Below, piece by piece: positions 33,158 to 47,290 of a DNA stretch of 64,000 bases. A program made the position numbers and the translations under genes. The notes under the pieces are model-generated. The model saw only the letters and a list, made by a program, of their open reading frames with translations. It did no database searches and had not been told where the DNA came from. The stretch is from Trifolium pratense (Eukaryota > Streptophyta > Magnoliopsida > Fabales > Fabaceae). Each line of letters begins with the position of its first letter. Positions within the stretch are counted from its first letter, which is position 1. The stretch spans positions 70,045,257-70,109,256 of the forward strand of contig NC_060060.1 in NCBI RefSeq assembly GCF_020283565.1. The letters run 5' to 3'.

Positions 33158-33177
33158 GGAAAGCTTCGAGGTAAGGG
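33158..33177 (+). promoter_or_regulatory. Splice-donor-like block in the gypsy A LTR
   Basis: GGAAAGCTTCGAGGTAAGGG contains a near-consensus 5' splice site (GAG/GTAAGG), about 950 bp downstream of the TATA box. Similar blocks occur in LTR E (60337-60358), gypsy B (17680-17668 minus) and the D LTRs (14498-14490 and 52128-52120 minus). Confidence 0.5.
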
Positions 33178-34805
33178 GAATCGCTAATAATAAGTTTCGA
33201 TGAGCACAAGAAATGTGTTACTTGTATATATATTATTAGTTATAACTAGGGGTGTGTTCTTTATATAGTAATTTATATTCATTAAGGTATATGCAAAATG
33301 TTAAATGATGAGTGATTGATTTTAGTTTGATTATATGTGTGAATAAATCTTCTGCAATATATGATTTGAAAATGTTCATGTGCTTGAGTGTTTATGGTGA
33401 AAGTTTGAGGTGATCTCATAAGTTGTATGGTGAGTTTTGAGGATTAATATGTCTAAGTTTGACATTGACAAAGAAAAATTAAGTTGAAGAGTTAAATAAT
33501 TAATCACCTTTGATAGGTGAAGAGCAAAACAGGGTGTTTCTTACAGTACTATAATGTATGTAAGACTGAGGATAGGTTCGGCTGGGTCGCCTCAAGACCT
33601 AATGGGGATCACCGGCGTTTTGAACTCCTACCAATAGTCAGAGATAGCCACTCTGACTGGAGGAAATCATATAACCCGACGTGGTGAAACCTGACTGTGC
33701 AGGACTATCTATAATAAGGTGTAGCGCTCGGGCCAGAATGGTTGAGACATATTTGATATATGTTGATTTGCAAACGACCATGTTATGGCAGTTGAAACGG
33801 CCTTACGCTCATAATAGAGGTCTCCATGGAGTAGGTTGAATAAAGATAATACTAATCAAATTAGAAGACTAACTTCGAGTGAAGAATTATGATTAGATTT
33901 TATATACATTTTAAATGATTCAATTTCGATGTTTGATATATTTGATGATTGATATATTTGACGATTGATATATTTGATTTTCCTTGTCTGACTAATTGTT
34001 GATTAGTGATGATGATATAATGTTTGTGTAATTCACTTTGTGATTATTTGACTATATGTGACTATTTGACTACTTGATTCTATTTAATTAAATACATGAT
34101 TAGATACTCAGTTATGTATATATACTATTAAATAAATGTATATACTTGTATAATATTATCTGTAACCTTGTGACATCATCACGATGGTAACTTGTGTACG
34201 AGTGATTCACCCCTTACAACAGTTAGTGCAGGATTCTAAGGCCTCAAGTTGAAGTTCATTGAGAAAAGGAAAACGTGATTGTGAGAGACATTAATTATAA
34301 TACAAGGACCGTTAGTGTTGATTAGTGATCTAGTTTATTTTTGGAGTCCGAAGAGAAAGATCTCTTTGATATGTATTGATGACGTCATTGGACTGGATGA
34401 CAGGCATCTGTGGTGTTTGATCAGCTCGTGATTATTTGTGGGTTAGAGTCTTTTGTAGGAATTTATCTTTTTATCATTTTAAATTGAAAAATTGTACGAT
34501 ACTTATGTGAGATGGAAATGTTTTAGATTTAAAAATCCTTTGAGCAAAATTACTAGATGATTGTTTGATATAAGTGATGCATATTATTTATGGGCTTACT
34601 TTAAATTTATATAAAGAGAATTTTGAAAACTTTCTTAAATAAAAATAATAGTACTTATATTCGAGAACATTTCTCACTTATTACTTTTCCTTTACAAAAA
34701 AATAAACCAGCATAATTTTATTTGCTTGTATTTAAGCATTTAAATTTGGGTAGAGAACTGTGACGCTCTTCTTTTCAGTCCCTGAAAAGGGGGTGTTACA
34801 ATTAG

Positions 34806-34817
34806 TGGTATCAGAGC
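34806..34817 (+). other. Gypsy A-plus primer-binding site
   Basis: TGGTATCAGAGC, complementary to initiator-Met tRNA, five bases inside the 5' LTR end. Confidence 0.93.
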
Positions 34818-37665
34818 TGGTCGAGTCTTTCGGGAGTCTTTGGGGAATAGGTTCATTATGCTTTTGTTGTGCATCTATGTTTGCTTTTGTTATGTGATCT
34901 TTGTTTGCTTTTGTGGTGTGATCTTTGTTCGAACTTGTTGGATTAATTGTAGTTAAGATAAAAGTGTTTTCATTCTAAGTTTGTATATGGGGTATAAGGA
35001 TGGTCTAATCGTAATGGAAATTTTGTGAGTCATTTTAGTGCAGATGATGACAACATGGATATATGTCAGAATGAGTAGAACTCCTGATGATTAGTCAATT
35101 TTCTTTTTCTAAGTAGATTAAGGAACTACATTGAAAGATTTTGATACTTTAAATTATTGAGAATATAGTTGGTTGACTAGTATGGATAAATAGATAATAA
35201 TGGGATCTAATGATTTTTCTATATGCATAATTAGTTCATAGAGAATGAGTAATAATAGGAAATCATAGAAATATCTTAGAATGTTTAGGGAAACATTAAT
35301 TTTATATGACTAATAATTATGATAATGTTATGATAGACTTAGAGTATAGTAAGGTCTTGCTTGTTTGAGAGTCTTATGGATTAAAGTTTTACTTCACTAA
35401 GAGAATCAATGGTCATATATGTAGGTGATTATGTAGTTCAAGAATATGTAACATTGTGTTAGCTTATGGCTAGTTGAATAATATGTGAGCATGGAATTTA
35501 GTAGACTTTAGCGCGGATGCCAATTTTTAGAAATGGTATTACGATAAGGAGAAAAAAAAAAATCATAGTAAATCCTAAAAAAAAATTTAAGTAATAGTTT
35601 GTTAAGGTAAAATTATAGGGACATGAGATTTTGCTTTGCTAGTCTTTCTTTTTGATGGTATAGGATTCCTTATGTTTTTTTTTTAGTTATTAGGCTAACT
35701 GTCGCGTTGCTGCATTTTGTGGTTAGGGAAGTACAAATTGATTGTTTTGGTTTCTAGTATGGTGTATTGGTTTTGCTATGTTTTGTTTGTCATGCTATAC
35801 TTGCACAAATTTTGTTTCTTGTTGTGTTTTCCCTATTATAGGCACTTATTGTAGTTATGTAAGAATTATTATAAATAAAATTGTGTTGTTTCAAAATTTT
35901 AAGAAAATAAATAAATTAAGACTCATAGTTAAGGTTAATTATGTTAAAATTGGAAGAGTGTGTCTATGGTCAATTTTACTTTGGAGTAAGTTATGTGAAA
36001 ACAAACTAGTTCTATAGAATGAACCAATACAAGACTATTAGAGTAAAATTTTAGAATTGATGAAATATGATTATTTTGATAAGTGAAAATAAAATATATT
36101 TTACCATGAGTTTGAGGTATTTGATTGTGGTTTATTTTAGAAAGTTTAATTTTAGTTATTAAGAATATGATTGAATACTTTTAGTTGGAAAATATAGCAC
36201 ACACTTGTTGCAAATATAGATAGATTATATTACAAAAAAAAAAAAAAAAAGAGTAGATTTTATTTTTTTTAGAAAAGAAAAAGTGGGTAGATTTAGGGTT
36301 AGTTGTAAGAACTATAGTTGACAAAAGAATTTCTATTGGATAGTATGGTTAAGGGATGATATCTAAGTAAGTATGAAGACTTGAGCTTCAAGTAATGATA
36401 TAGTAAATAATAAGTTTTGAGGAGAGTGAAACAATATAAGTGGAGGTTTTAATATCGAAATGGTGTTGTGGTTTAAGTTGAGTGGATCACTTTGGAATAG
36501 TGGAGAAGATATAGTAGGTATATATTAATCCTATGAACTTCTTCTTAGAAGAAGAATCTTTATTTTAGTTTTGGATGAAACTTTAGTTTCTACCAAGATA
36601 GAATTATAATATAAGCAGGACTAATCTTTTGATATAATTTTAATGGTATAGAAAGAGTTTGTGTGGTATATAGGAAAAACATATCAGCCTATACATAAAT
36701 TGTCCTACCTTTAGTTGGATTTCTACAAGTGGAAGTGAGATTGGTTCTTTGGATTAATTGATTCTTAGATTGTATACCAAGTTTAGGAAGGAAAAAAAAA
36801 AGAAGTTGGGAGACTGAAAAATATTGATCGGATTATGAATTTTGATTTAGATATTAGAAATTTTCAATACATAGAATTGTGATTAATTTTACAAGTGTAG
36901 AATGAACTTGCGTGGCATCTAAGTTTGAAACTTTAGCCTTATATAACAAAGATAAGAAAGTTGAAAGTATAGTGATTGGACTAGGAACTTTATTTGTAGA
37001 TTAGAAAATTGCTAAGATTTAGAAATGTAGTTAAGATATAAATACATATATTTTTGAAGATAAATGTGAATTCAAAAATTAGTTATGGAAGTTGAACTTA
37101 TAGGAATGAATTTTATAAGTAGTATAGAGAATAGTGATAGTTAAGTTTTGATTACACTATATGATGTTTGAAAGACTTATATCTAATGCTAAGAATAGTA
37201 AATAGTACTATGGTCGCTGATATTCAATGTCAAGAACGGTAATGATAATATGATTTTAGTGTTAAGATAAATGATTTTTTTAAAGATTATTAATAGTAGA
37301 CTAGAAATAGTGAAGTCAAAATTTTTATGATAAGTTTACTAGGTAGGTAGGGCTGTACTTGAAGTTTGATCTTTTTGGGGTGAGTTTAGATTTTAAATGT
37401 GTATAAAAGAAATTTTAAGTTTTGATTGTAATTTTAGCAAGGCTATAGAAAATCATAGGAACATGATATATTAAAAGTTAAGTCTATTATATTTATCAAA
37501 TGAATTCTTAGAGAAGTATCTATCTTTATTATTATTATTTTTGGGTAAGGAGATTATGTACATATGCTCTTAATTATATAATTCGAAGTTACTAAATTTC
37601 TCTAACTATAAGATAGTTGTCATAAATTTCTTTCATTACAAATTTCGAGGACGAAATTTTTTTTT

Positions 37666-37679
37666 AAGAGGGGTAGTAA
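37666..37679 (+). other. Gypsy A-plus polypurine tract
   Basis: AAGAGGGGTAGTAA directly before the 3' LTR start at 37680, preceded by TTTCGAGGACGAAATTT, a remnant of the end of a gypsy pol gene. Confidence 0.85.
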
Positions 37680-40665
37680 TGTAACACCCCAAATTTTATA
37701 AACTAGTATTTTCTTTATATTATTAATTTTAGTATTTTTTAAAATTAATTTGATCATTTAGTTATATTTTAATAATAATTTGTGAAAATAATATATTCAA
37801 TGAGTATACAATATCATGTTAGTTTCTCTAAAGTGTGAGAATGTTTAAGTAATTATTTTCTTAGAAATGAACTTTAGATAAAGGAAACCTATAAATCTAA
37901 TATATTAATTTAGTGTAAGCTATGGTTGAAATTTCAGAACTAGTAGTGTAAAAGTATACACCCTTAAAAATAAATAGTTTATAAAAATATTGTGATACCT
38001 AATATTTCCGAATTATTTTAGGTGTGCTTTGATAGTATTTTTACCTTGTGTAGACTGATAATTAATATTTTTTCTAGACTGTGAGTTTAACAAAAGTAAT
38101 TTTAGAAATCAATCATAAAATATTTTAGTAGGCTATGATAAAAGTTTGGGCTTAAAATTCTACCGAATTTCGAACAGTAGTTTACTCAACAGTATAAATT
38201 TTTATCCCAAAAAAAAATAAAAGAAAAATATTTTTGAGATCACAAAAATATCTACGTAAAGATAGTGTCATTAATTTTATCATTCATGTTATTAAAATAA
38301 AATGAAAAAAAATTAAATAAAAGTTAAGAGATAAGAATGAATGTTTAAGAATAACACATATGCATGAAATGGTGGCTTAATTTTCCTCCACAAGTATAAG
38401 TGAAAACGTGGGCTTAAGTGAAAGTAAAAACGTGGTTTAACTTTCTACACAAATGGAAGTGAAAATGTGGTCTCCTAATTGTCCACACAAATCATTCAAA
38501 CTCTCCTATAAATAGCAACCATCTCCTCACTAATTCTTCACACCAGCTCTGCTCTCCCTCTCTGCATACAATTGAAGTCAGTAACTTCTTTCTTATTCTC
38601 TCTTTGTTCTTTTGTTTGTTTTCTTTTAATTCCCTTTTTTTCCATTTCTTATTTATATTAGCTTAGTTTCATAAATTCTTTCATCTTTTCATTAGCCTAG
38701 CATCTGTTACATATACATGAGCCTTTCCACAAAATTCCATGAAGAACAAATGATCTTAGCTATGAAAACTAGGCAATACCTGGAATCATGATCATGTACT
38801 CCAAGAATGATGAAATTCCATTTCTCTTGTTTTGCTTTTAATTATGTCTTGTGATTAGGAACAGTTGTGTCTAGAGTTGATTTCTAAAAGAAAAACAAAG
38901 CTTTGATATTCATGATTTGAAGGGATAATCATGTTGAAACTCATAGTCATGAATATTTAGTTGATAATGTCTAACTAAAATTTGATTCAAGCTGTTAATT
39001 TCCAAACTTAAGCTTAATTTAAACAAACTTCCGATCCCCTGTACTCTAGTTCATACTGATGCATTACTTTCCTCACTTAACTATATATTCTTCTCTATAA
39101 TCATTCGGTTTATTTCCTCTCTCATTTCTTACCTTTTAATTTTAATGCAAATGATTTCATATCTAAACCAATTTAGGAACCGGTAGACAAACTGGAACAT
39201 GATACTTAATATGTATTTTGTTTGCATGATCTTAAGTCATATACACGCTTAAAAATATACATAGGAAACAAATGACATACAAGTTTCTTTATTAATAATA
39301 CTGTGTTTGATTTCTATATATTTCTAGTATATGAACTTGAATTTAACACTTTAAAGACTATTAATTATAAGTATAGTTAGTTAAGAAATAGTTGTTTTTG
39401 ATGAGTTAATAGGTGTCCTAGATGAAGGTGATTGCTCGAGTTATTTTGGAAAGCTTCGAGGTAAGGGGAATCGCTAATAATAAGTTTCGATGAGCACAAG
39501 AAATGTGTTACTTGTATATATATTATTAGTTATAACTAGGGGTGTGTTCTTTATATAGTAATTTATATTCATTAAGGTATATGCAAAATGTTAAATGATG
39601 AGTGATTGATTTTAGTTTGATTATATGTGTGAATAAATCTTCTGCAATATATGATTTGAAAATGTTCATGTGCTTGAGTGTTTATGGTGAAAGTTTGAGG
39701 TGATCTCATAAGTTGTATGGTGAGTTTTGAGGATTAATATGTCTAAGTTTGACATTGACAAAGAAAAATTAAGTTGAAGAGTTAAATAATTAATCACCTT
39801 TGATAGGTGAAGAGCAAAACAGGGTGTTTCTTACAGTACTATAATGTATGTAAGACTGAGGATAGGTTCGGCTGGGTCGCCTCAAGACCTAATGGGGATC
39901 ACCGGCGTTTTGAACTCCTACCAATAGTCAGAGATAGCCACTCTGACTGGAGGAAATCATATAACCCGACGTGGTGAAACCTGACTGTGCAGGACTATCT
40001 ATAATAAGGTGTAGCGCTCGGGCCAGAATGGTTGAGACATATTTGATATATGTTGATTTGCAAACGACCATGTTATGGCAGTTGAAACGGCCTTACGCTC
40101 ATAATAGAGGTCTCCATGGAGTAGGTTGAATAAAGATAATACTAATCAAATTAGAAGACTAACTTCGAGTGAAGAATTATGATTAGATTTTATATACATT
40201 TTAAATGATTCAATTTCGATGTTTGATATATTTGATGATTGATATATTTGACGATTGATATATTTGATTTTCCTTGTCTGACTAATTGTTGATTAGTGAT
40301 GATGATATAATGTTTGTGTAATTCACTTTGTGATTATTTGACTATATGTGACTATTTGACTACTTGATTCTATTTAATTAAATACATGATTAGATACTCA
40401 GTTATGTATATATACTATTAAATAAATGTATATACTTGTATAATATTATCTGTAACCTTGTGACATCATCACGATGGTAACTTGTGTACGAGTGATTCAC
40501 CCCTTACAACAGTTAGTGCAGGATTCTAAGGCCTCAAGTTGAAGTTCATTGAGAAAAGGAAAACGTGATTGTGAGAGACATTAATTATAATACAAGGACC
40601 GTTAGTGTTGATTAGTGATCTAGTTTATTTTTGGAGTCCGAAGAGAAAGATCTCTTTGATATGTA

Positions 40666-42206
40666 TGAAGGAAAATTGATACGATAAAAGCAGCGGAATT
40701 TTAAAATTTTCCTTTTGTGATCCTTACGAATGGTCATGAATTGTGTTTAGAGTTTTACCTTTTGGTTCGAAAACTCCCTTTAAATCACGAACGGCTATCG
40801 AACACTTCGAATCACGAACAAGGTCACGAACAAGAACCTCGAACCGTCACGAACAAGGTCACCACCAAGTCACCAACGAATTTGATCACAAGCGTTAAAG
40901 GTATAACGCCTCTAGCCAGTCCACACGAACAACAACCTTCAATGGAGTGCTAGCTCCAATGGTTTGAAGGGTTAGGAGAAAGGAGGCACAAAATAAGGAT
41001 TAGGGTTTTTCACAAAAACTCTAGAAAGGTGATTAGGGTTTCTCAAGAGAGGAGAGAACAAAGGCTCATGAGAATGAGTAACAAAAGTGTGTAACTTTTT
41101 CTCCTTACCACAAGGGTTCTATTTATAGAACCACTTGCCATGGCAAAATTACACTAAAGCCCTTTTAACTAAATGGGCTATAGTGGGCGCCATTCTCATG
41201 TAAATATGTCTAGTACATATTTGCACCCCCTTCTTGCTACATCATACCATATGATGTAATGCTCATTTTAATTACCATAATACCCTTATCATATTTCCTT
41301 ATTTCTCCAAGGTGCACCGTACCTTACGGTGTTCCAATCTCACTAGATTGTTCTTATGTGTGTGACCCTGTAGGTTTCCGTAACATTGACAATTATAATA
41401 AATCACTATTTATTACAATAAACAGTGAGCGGTATCTAGCAACACATCACTGCTACTCAAGTTACGAGAAATTAACATGTGATCTAAACATAACCTCTTG
41501 TGATAATATCAGTGTGTATAATTACCCCTTTGCCCTTTATGTCTATATTGAACACAAAACATACTTGGTGTCATCTTTGTCCAGTTCAATATTGGGCCCA
41601 TGACATTTATCCTGTTATGCAGGATTGACAAATTCCATCTAGGTCACTACTGTCCCTCAGCATGCTTTGTGAAGTACCCATCAACTGCCTTTATGGTTAT
41701 CCTGTTACGGATAACGTTAGATCAGCAACAAAGTACTTGACTCCACATCTAGGGTACAAAGTGGTTTCAGGTCTAAGGGCGGTTTACACCATTATCACCA
41801 TGAGAGTAACTTATGACACTTTGCATAACTTTGCATGTAGTACTCTCATAGCGGGTCAATCCAGTATAAATATTACTCCTAATATTTATACCTACGTCAA
41901 GACTTGATAACTCCTTATCCCATGATCCATGAGATGTGATCATCAGTCTATCTTCATAATAGTCTTTATGCTTTTAAGGTTATCCCCTTTACCTTAAAGC
42001 TCGACTACAGATACTTTAAGAATAGTGTCCTTATGTTTAATATTATCTCATGATTAAGTCACACTTAATTATTAAACGGACTTTCTATTCTAGGGACTTC
42101 ATTATTTTGCAACCTTACAAATATAATAAAGAAATGCCATATTTATATTCAAACTCCTAAAGCAAATACTATGAAAATAGATTGGCTCTTAGGGCTTACT
42201 CCAACA
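40666..42206 (-). repeat. Copia F 3' LTR
   Basis: On the minus strand it runs TGTTGGAGTAAGCCC to ATTTTCCTTCA, the same ends as copia C. A TATA box (TATAAATA on minus) is at 41127-41120. The plus-strand frames of 78, 114 and 81 codons inside recur in the other LTR and are chance frames. Confidence 0.93.
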
Positions 42207-45200
42207 ATCTCCCACTAGCACTAAAGCCAATCTAGGTTTCTCTTAATACCTATAGACTTAGTATGCCCATCACGCTTCAACTGCGCAAGAGGCTTTGTTA
42301 GTGGATAAGGAACTATTTCCTATGTTGGTATCTTACGTATCTTTCAACGTTCTATTTCGATCTCTATCGAAATATATAAGTGTCTAAGTATATTCATGAA
42401 TCGTCGGTGAGATCTATTTTCAAGTGTTCTTGCAAGATTAAACTATTACCATCACTAATGTGATTAATGTGACTTGTAACACCGGAAACATATCTTTAGC
42501 TCAATCATGAGCCAAACGATCCAATCTTAAATACTCAACTTATTTAACTGAAACAAACATATTACGAAGCTTATCTTATAGCTTTCAATGCTTGTATTCA
42601 GCCATGATATACAATACATTGGTATGGAAACTTCCTTCATTATAACTTCCTTATAATGATCCTTCCCATACCTATCTATTTCAAGAAATAGGCCTTAGTT
42701 CCTTTAAGGTCCTTAGGGATATTCTTGAAGGTAAGTTAGTGTCAAACACTAATTTCAATTTTGGTACATAGGTTATTCCTAACTCTTTAGGAATTCTTGC
42801 CTAAGTGTTTCATCAAGAGTTATTTTCTTAGTCATGTCTCACATGTATAAGAAAAATGTCTTGATGATTAATATGATATCAGATATTATCACTCCCACTA
42901 AAACTTTGTATGCACAAGATTTATATTTGTCCTTCATTTGTTTTCCACAAAACTTTCAAAAGGAACAAATATTCAAATTTATTCGATCTAATCAAAGTTA
43001 GATAGGTTTGTCCTTGTTAATTTGTTTTCATAAAACTTCATAAAAGGAACAAACAATAATTTAATTTTCTGAGAACTCTATCTAATCAAAATTAGATAGC
43101 TACAAGTTATATACCTTTCTAGCATCATTTGGATCAACAAAACCCTTACGTATATGTCCAACGCATATATATGAGGTCATTCCAATTAAGGAATGCAACT
43201 TTGTTATCCATCTACCAAAACATGTAGTACAACATTTAGCAGAAGCAATCAAATATTATAAGGTATTCTTAATACCATCCATATCAGTGTTCAAAAAGAA
43301 TACTCACTTTCATCGTATGAGTCTTACTCATCTTGAAGACATAACCATTATCTACATAAGGTTAGTGTATATGGATTCTGTATGAGATTTCATGGCATTT
43401 AGCCACTTCTCATAATCTAGATCGTCTTACGACCTTTTAGAAAGTCAAAGACTCATCTTCCATGAGAATCATATCACATTGCTGAGTCATGATAAAACCA
43501 TACCTTGTAGCCATATGTGATATGTTAGACTTATCTTGGATTTGTGCAACTTTAAAACAATGGTTCTTCAACAACCTTGAGGAACCGGTTTGCATTCCCT
43601 TTTAAATAAATATGTTTTGTGGTACTTGAATTTATTCAAGTTCTATATCACTCCCACTGTCTCTTTTAGAGACACACTCCCACTAGAGGAATGTTTCAAA
43701 CCTAGCAACAAAACAACCTTTTGTCCTTAAGAGTGATATAGGACCAATATCCCTTTCTTTAGGATATTTCCACTTATTCATTCATTCATTTGGAATTAGA
43801 TTTATCTAATAAATTTTAATCCAAAATTCTCATAAAGACAAACTTGGTACTCTTACCTCCATATCGCATATGGTGTCTTTATGATCATTTTAAAAGGGAA
43901 CTAATTGTGGGTGAAGATTAATTATAAGTAAAGAGATTTATAGAAAGAGTCAATATATAATTAAACTATCCTTAAATCATGTCAAACATGATGTGATAAA
44001 ATAGTTATTATAGTCTTTTAATTAAGTATTTACTGATATGACTCATTCATATAACTTAAATACTTTTGTCGAGTTCTATTTTCTTCATTGTTGAATTTCT
44101 TTGACAAATTCAAAGATTTCTAATTGGTGTCATACACCTACCAACATCTAATGATTTTAATCATCAATGTTAATGAAGTAAAATAAACTCAATATACAAA
44201 ATATGTTTAGTGGTCGACATACATCTCATGTATATTGTTCAAATAGGTCATGCGTTATTTTATTGACACATCGAATATTTGTACTAAACAACAATGCTCT
44301 TGATATATTTAAGGTCCAAATCATATTTGGCTCTTATCACGATTGTTATAGATAACCCTATCAAGACCATGGAACCCTAGTCCATTACTTGACTTGGAGT
44401 AATAGTATAGAAAACTTTGCTTAAATGATAGGACCATTACTTGTCTTATCATTTAAGGCTACAATTCATATATTGTCAATACAAGATATACAATTGCTAC
44501 TTCTATTACTAGATGGAATTCAATAACAATTATTGTGTTCCATTTCAAACTCGATTTTAAGTCATTGCATAAGCTCTCATTATCAATGAAACAATTTTCA
44601 TTCTAGATATGGGTTGACTTAAAATTATAGCCAATGTTCTAATTCTTTAAGCATCTCTATTTTCGAAAAATTGAGATTCAACATCTTGTATCATATACTT
44701 TTGATGTAGAAATAGAAATTTTGACTTTCTATAACAATATGTGCATTATTGAAGTCTCACTTCATACTTTTGGTTTGACTCTTCCAAGAACTATTTACGT
44801 CATTTTTATTTAATGGTCTAACCATAGCCGTTCTACTTTGACAACCATTTTGTACTATTCAAATAAGAGGAATATAAATCTTATTTATATTATATCTCAA
44901 ATCTTTGATAGTGCAAATTAATTCTCATTCAACTCAACAAATTCCGGTAGATATTCAAAACAATTTTGTCTATATCTATTCCATTATAATTTGTTAGATT
45001 GATCCTATGACCAACTTTTGATCCATTGAGAAATTTATCATACTCTAAAGTTCTTTCAAAAGGATCTTACTTGAGATTAAATGATCACATCATTTATTAT
45101 ATATTCTATATCTAGACGTCAACTTGATGCTTCTAACAAGTATCCCTTTTCAATCTAGTTATGGTAGGTTGTTCACAGTTTATAGTTCAAGACTTATAGT

Positions 45201-46383
45201 TTTCTCGCATTTGAGAACAATTCTCAATTTGTACCAATACAGAAACTCCTTTCTGAAAATCTTGTCCTTCATAAGGACAACTTAATATGTATTGTATTTC
45301 GAAATTCTAATTACAAAGATATGTAAGATATTATGACTAAATCATATTTAATTTGGTCTTTAATTAAATACGCTCTCTCACTATTTTACTCAAAACAAAT
45401 GACCCTCGACATTTGATTCGGAAAATCCCGTTGGAAGATTTTCTAGTGAGAATGAGATCCATATTTCACTTCGTTTTAAGTCAGCGTTGGGCTGATTACA
45501 CAAAACTTAGTTATTTAGGTAGGAAACTCCTTTCCAATTGTATCTCATACAACTCTCATATCCTTTCTATTGGGTGAATAACACTTATTCTAATCCATCA
45601 CATGGAATGACCCAATACTTGCTTCTAAAGTCATATAATCTTATTATATTTTCTTTAGTTAAGTTAGACCCATTAAATAGCGATCGGATAAATAAATTAC
45701 CTCACCGCAACTTATCAATATTGACAATGCACTTCGCGTTGGCAAAACCTACATTGATCGATATTGATCTTGAAGGGCGCTATTCGTTGGAAAGCAATAA
45801 AACTTAATATTAATTCCTTTGAGGGCTTTTATAATTAATTTGATCTCACCTTACCACGGCTTACATACAATGACGTCACTCCATTCATAACATGCATCAA
45901 CATACATAATATAATAAAATGAAACAGTTATGGCCCATAGCGCATTTGTTCTCCCAAGCCAATGAGAGAACCTAATCTAACCTAAAACGATCTATACTTC
46001 TCCAAGCATGATCTCCAAGGTTGACCTCCATTGTTCTTCTTCTTCATAATATTACATAATAATATAAAAGAATACTCGTTTTACATACGAGGGAGTGGAT
46101 GAGAAGAGAATATAGAGAATAGAGATAAGGCACGACACGCAGGCCGTATTTAAAAACCAAATGCAATAAAATAAATAAACTAAGGCCATAACCGATCATC
46201 AAATATAATAATAACAAACAAACTTTATTATTATTAAAGTCTCATAATTAATTAAATCCGGCGATTGATCAAATCAGGTAAGTTTGATTCAAATATTTAA
46301 TTCACAATTAAATATTTCGAATCAAAATTTGCTAAAATAAATAACATTATTTTAAAGTAGAATTAAATCTTTTGACAATTCTC

Positions 46384-47172
46384 CAAATATGGAAAATTAT
46401 TTAATCAAAACCTTTTTGAATAAAATATTTCCAAAATTGGTAATATTATCTTTTAAAACAATTTTAAAAGATATTTCTAGAGATTTGAAACGATTTCATA
46501 ATTAAATATATTTGTCAAATATGGAAAATTATTTAATCAAAACCCTTTTGAATAAAATATTTCCAAAATTGATGATATTATCTTTTAAAACAATTTTAAA
46601 AGATATTTCTAGAATTTTGAAACGATTTCAAAATTAAATATATTTATCATCTACTTTTCGCATCAACACTTGATACGTTTTGCAAATCCTAATTTTAATG
46701 ACACAACATTTGTGCAACCCTTTCATGCCGTCAAAATTCCTTATGACCAAATTCAATCCAATTGATCAACATGTCATTGTTTCACCATACAAATGTCGGA
46801 TTCCGAAACAAATGAACACGGCTCGCTTTAATTGAATAACTTTCATAATAATTTTAACGAAATTACTAACGGTATATCACATACACCATTTTGCATTACG
46901 GTTACTTATATCATATATAAGTTTATGGCCGTTCTTGATTGTGTAACCTTAGGACAATTAACATATCGCATGCTTCACCATACAAGTGTCGGATTCCGAA
47001 GCCGTTTCAATGTTAATTACCCAATTCATACACAAAACTTACATCACATGTAAGTATTGACCGTTCTTGTTCGTGTAACCTTAGGACAATCAACATATCG
47101 CATGCTCCACCATACAAGTGTCGGATTCCGGAGCCGTTTCAATGTTAATCATCCAATTTATACACAAACAAC
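46384..47172. repeat. Two sets of 132-bp tandem duplications in the copia F leader
   Basis: CAAATATGGAAAATTATTTA occurs at 46384 and 46516 (132 bp apart) within matching surroundings. GTGTAACCTTAGGACAAT occurs at 46941 and 47073, again 132 bp apart, with a partial third copy near 46780. Both sets lie between the primer-binding site and the gag region on the sense (minus) strand. Confidence 0.8.
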
Positions 47173-47277
47173 CGTCAAATTTTAATTACTCGATTTTAAT
47201 CTTTTATTAACTGTTTTAATCATATTAAAACTGAATTCATGAATTTAAACAAACATCAATTCATGGTTTCGTAAGTG

Positions 47278-47289
47278 GCTCTGATACCA
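47278..47289 (-). other. Copia F primer-binding site
   Basis: On the minus strand TGGTATCAGAGC, one base inside the 5' LTR (47291-48831). Confidence 0.92.
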
Positions 47290-47290
47290 C

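Larger units (their letters stand above)
31390..34800 (+). repeat. Gypsy A-plus 5' LTR
   Basis: Begins TGTAACACCCC and ends GGGGTGTTACA, so its ends form an 11-bp inverted repeat. It holds a promoter with repeated ACGTGG-like motifs and a TATA box (32111-32225), a strong splice-donor-like site (33158-33177), and a GC-richer block at about 33555-33740 with GGCTGGGTCGCCTCAAGACC, also present in gypsy A-minus. No gene is present. Confidence 0.94.
34801..37679 (+). other. Gypsy A-plus interior, non-coding
   Basis: It starts with the primer-binding site TGGTATCAGAGC (34806-34817) and ends with the polypurine tract AAGAGGGGTAGTAA (37666-37679). Between them is strongly AT-rich DNA without a conserved retroelement motif that I could read. 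The 91-codon frame at 35742-36017 has no family features. The first 170 bp match the interior of gypsy A-minus. Confidence 0.85.
42207..47290 (-). pseudogene. Degraded copia pol/gag interior of copia F
   Basis: No frame survives, but minus-strand DNA stays collinear with copia C. The complement near 42270-42310 matches the end of RNase H (CCACTAACAAAGCCTCTTGC, compare 29085-29105). The complement near 43140-43200 matches the reverse transcriptase region around 27940-28015. The complement of 43391-43413 (GAGAAGTGGCTAAATGCCATG) matches the start of the reverse transcriptase domain at about 27630. These points are closer together than in copia C, so deletions occurred as well as substitutions. 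The rest, to 47290, is AT-rich without readable motifs, apart from tandem repeats near the right end. Confidence 0.82.

Noticed and set aside
34806..34817. Possible tRNA gene at TGGTATCAGAGC sites
   Set aside because: Only the 12-base primer-binding match is present; no cloverleaf surrounds it at any of the sites.
35742..36017. 91-codon frame rich in Cys and Phe
   Set aside because: It sits in the non-coding gypsy A-plus interior and has no recognisable motif; composition follows T-rich DNA.
40717..41907. Three plus-strand frames (78, 114, 81 codons) repeated exactly at 47342-48532
   Set aside because: They lie in the copia F LTRs, on the strand opposite to the element's sense. Identity reflects LTR duplication, not gene conservation.
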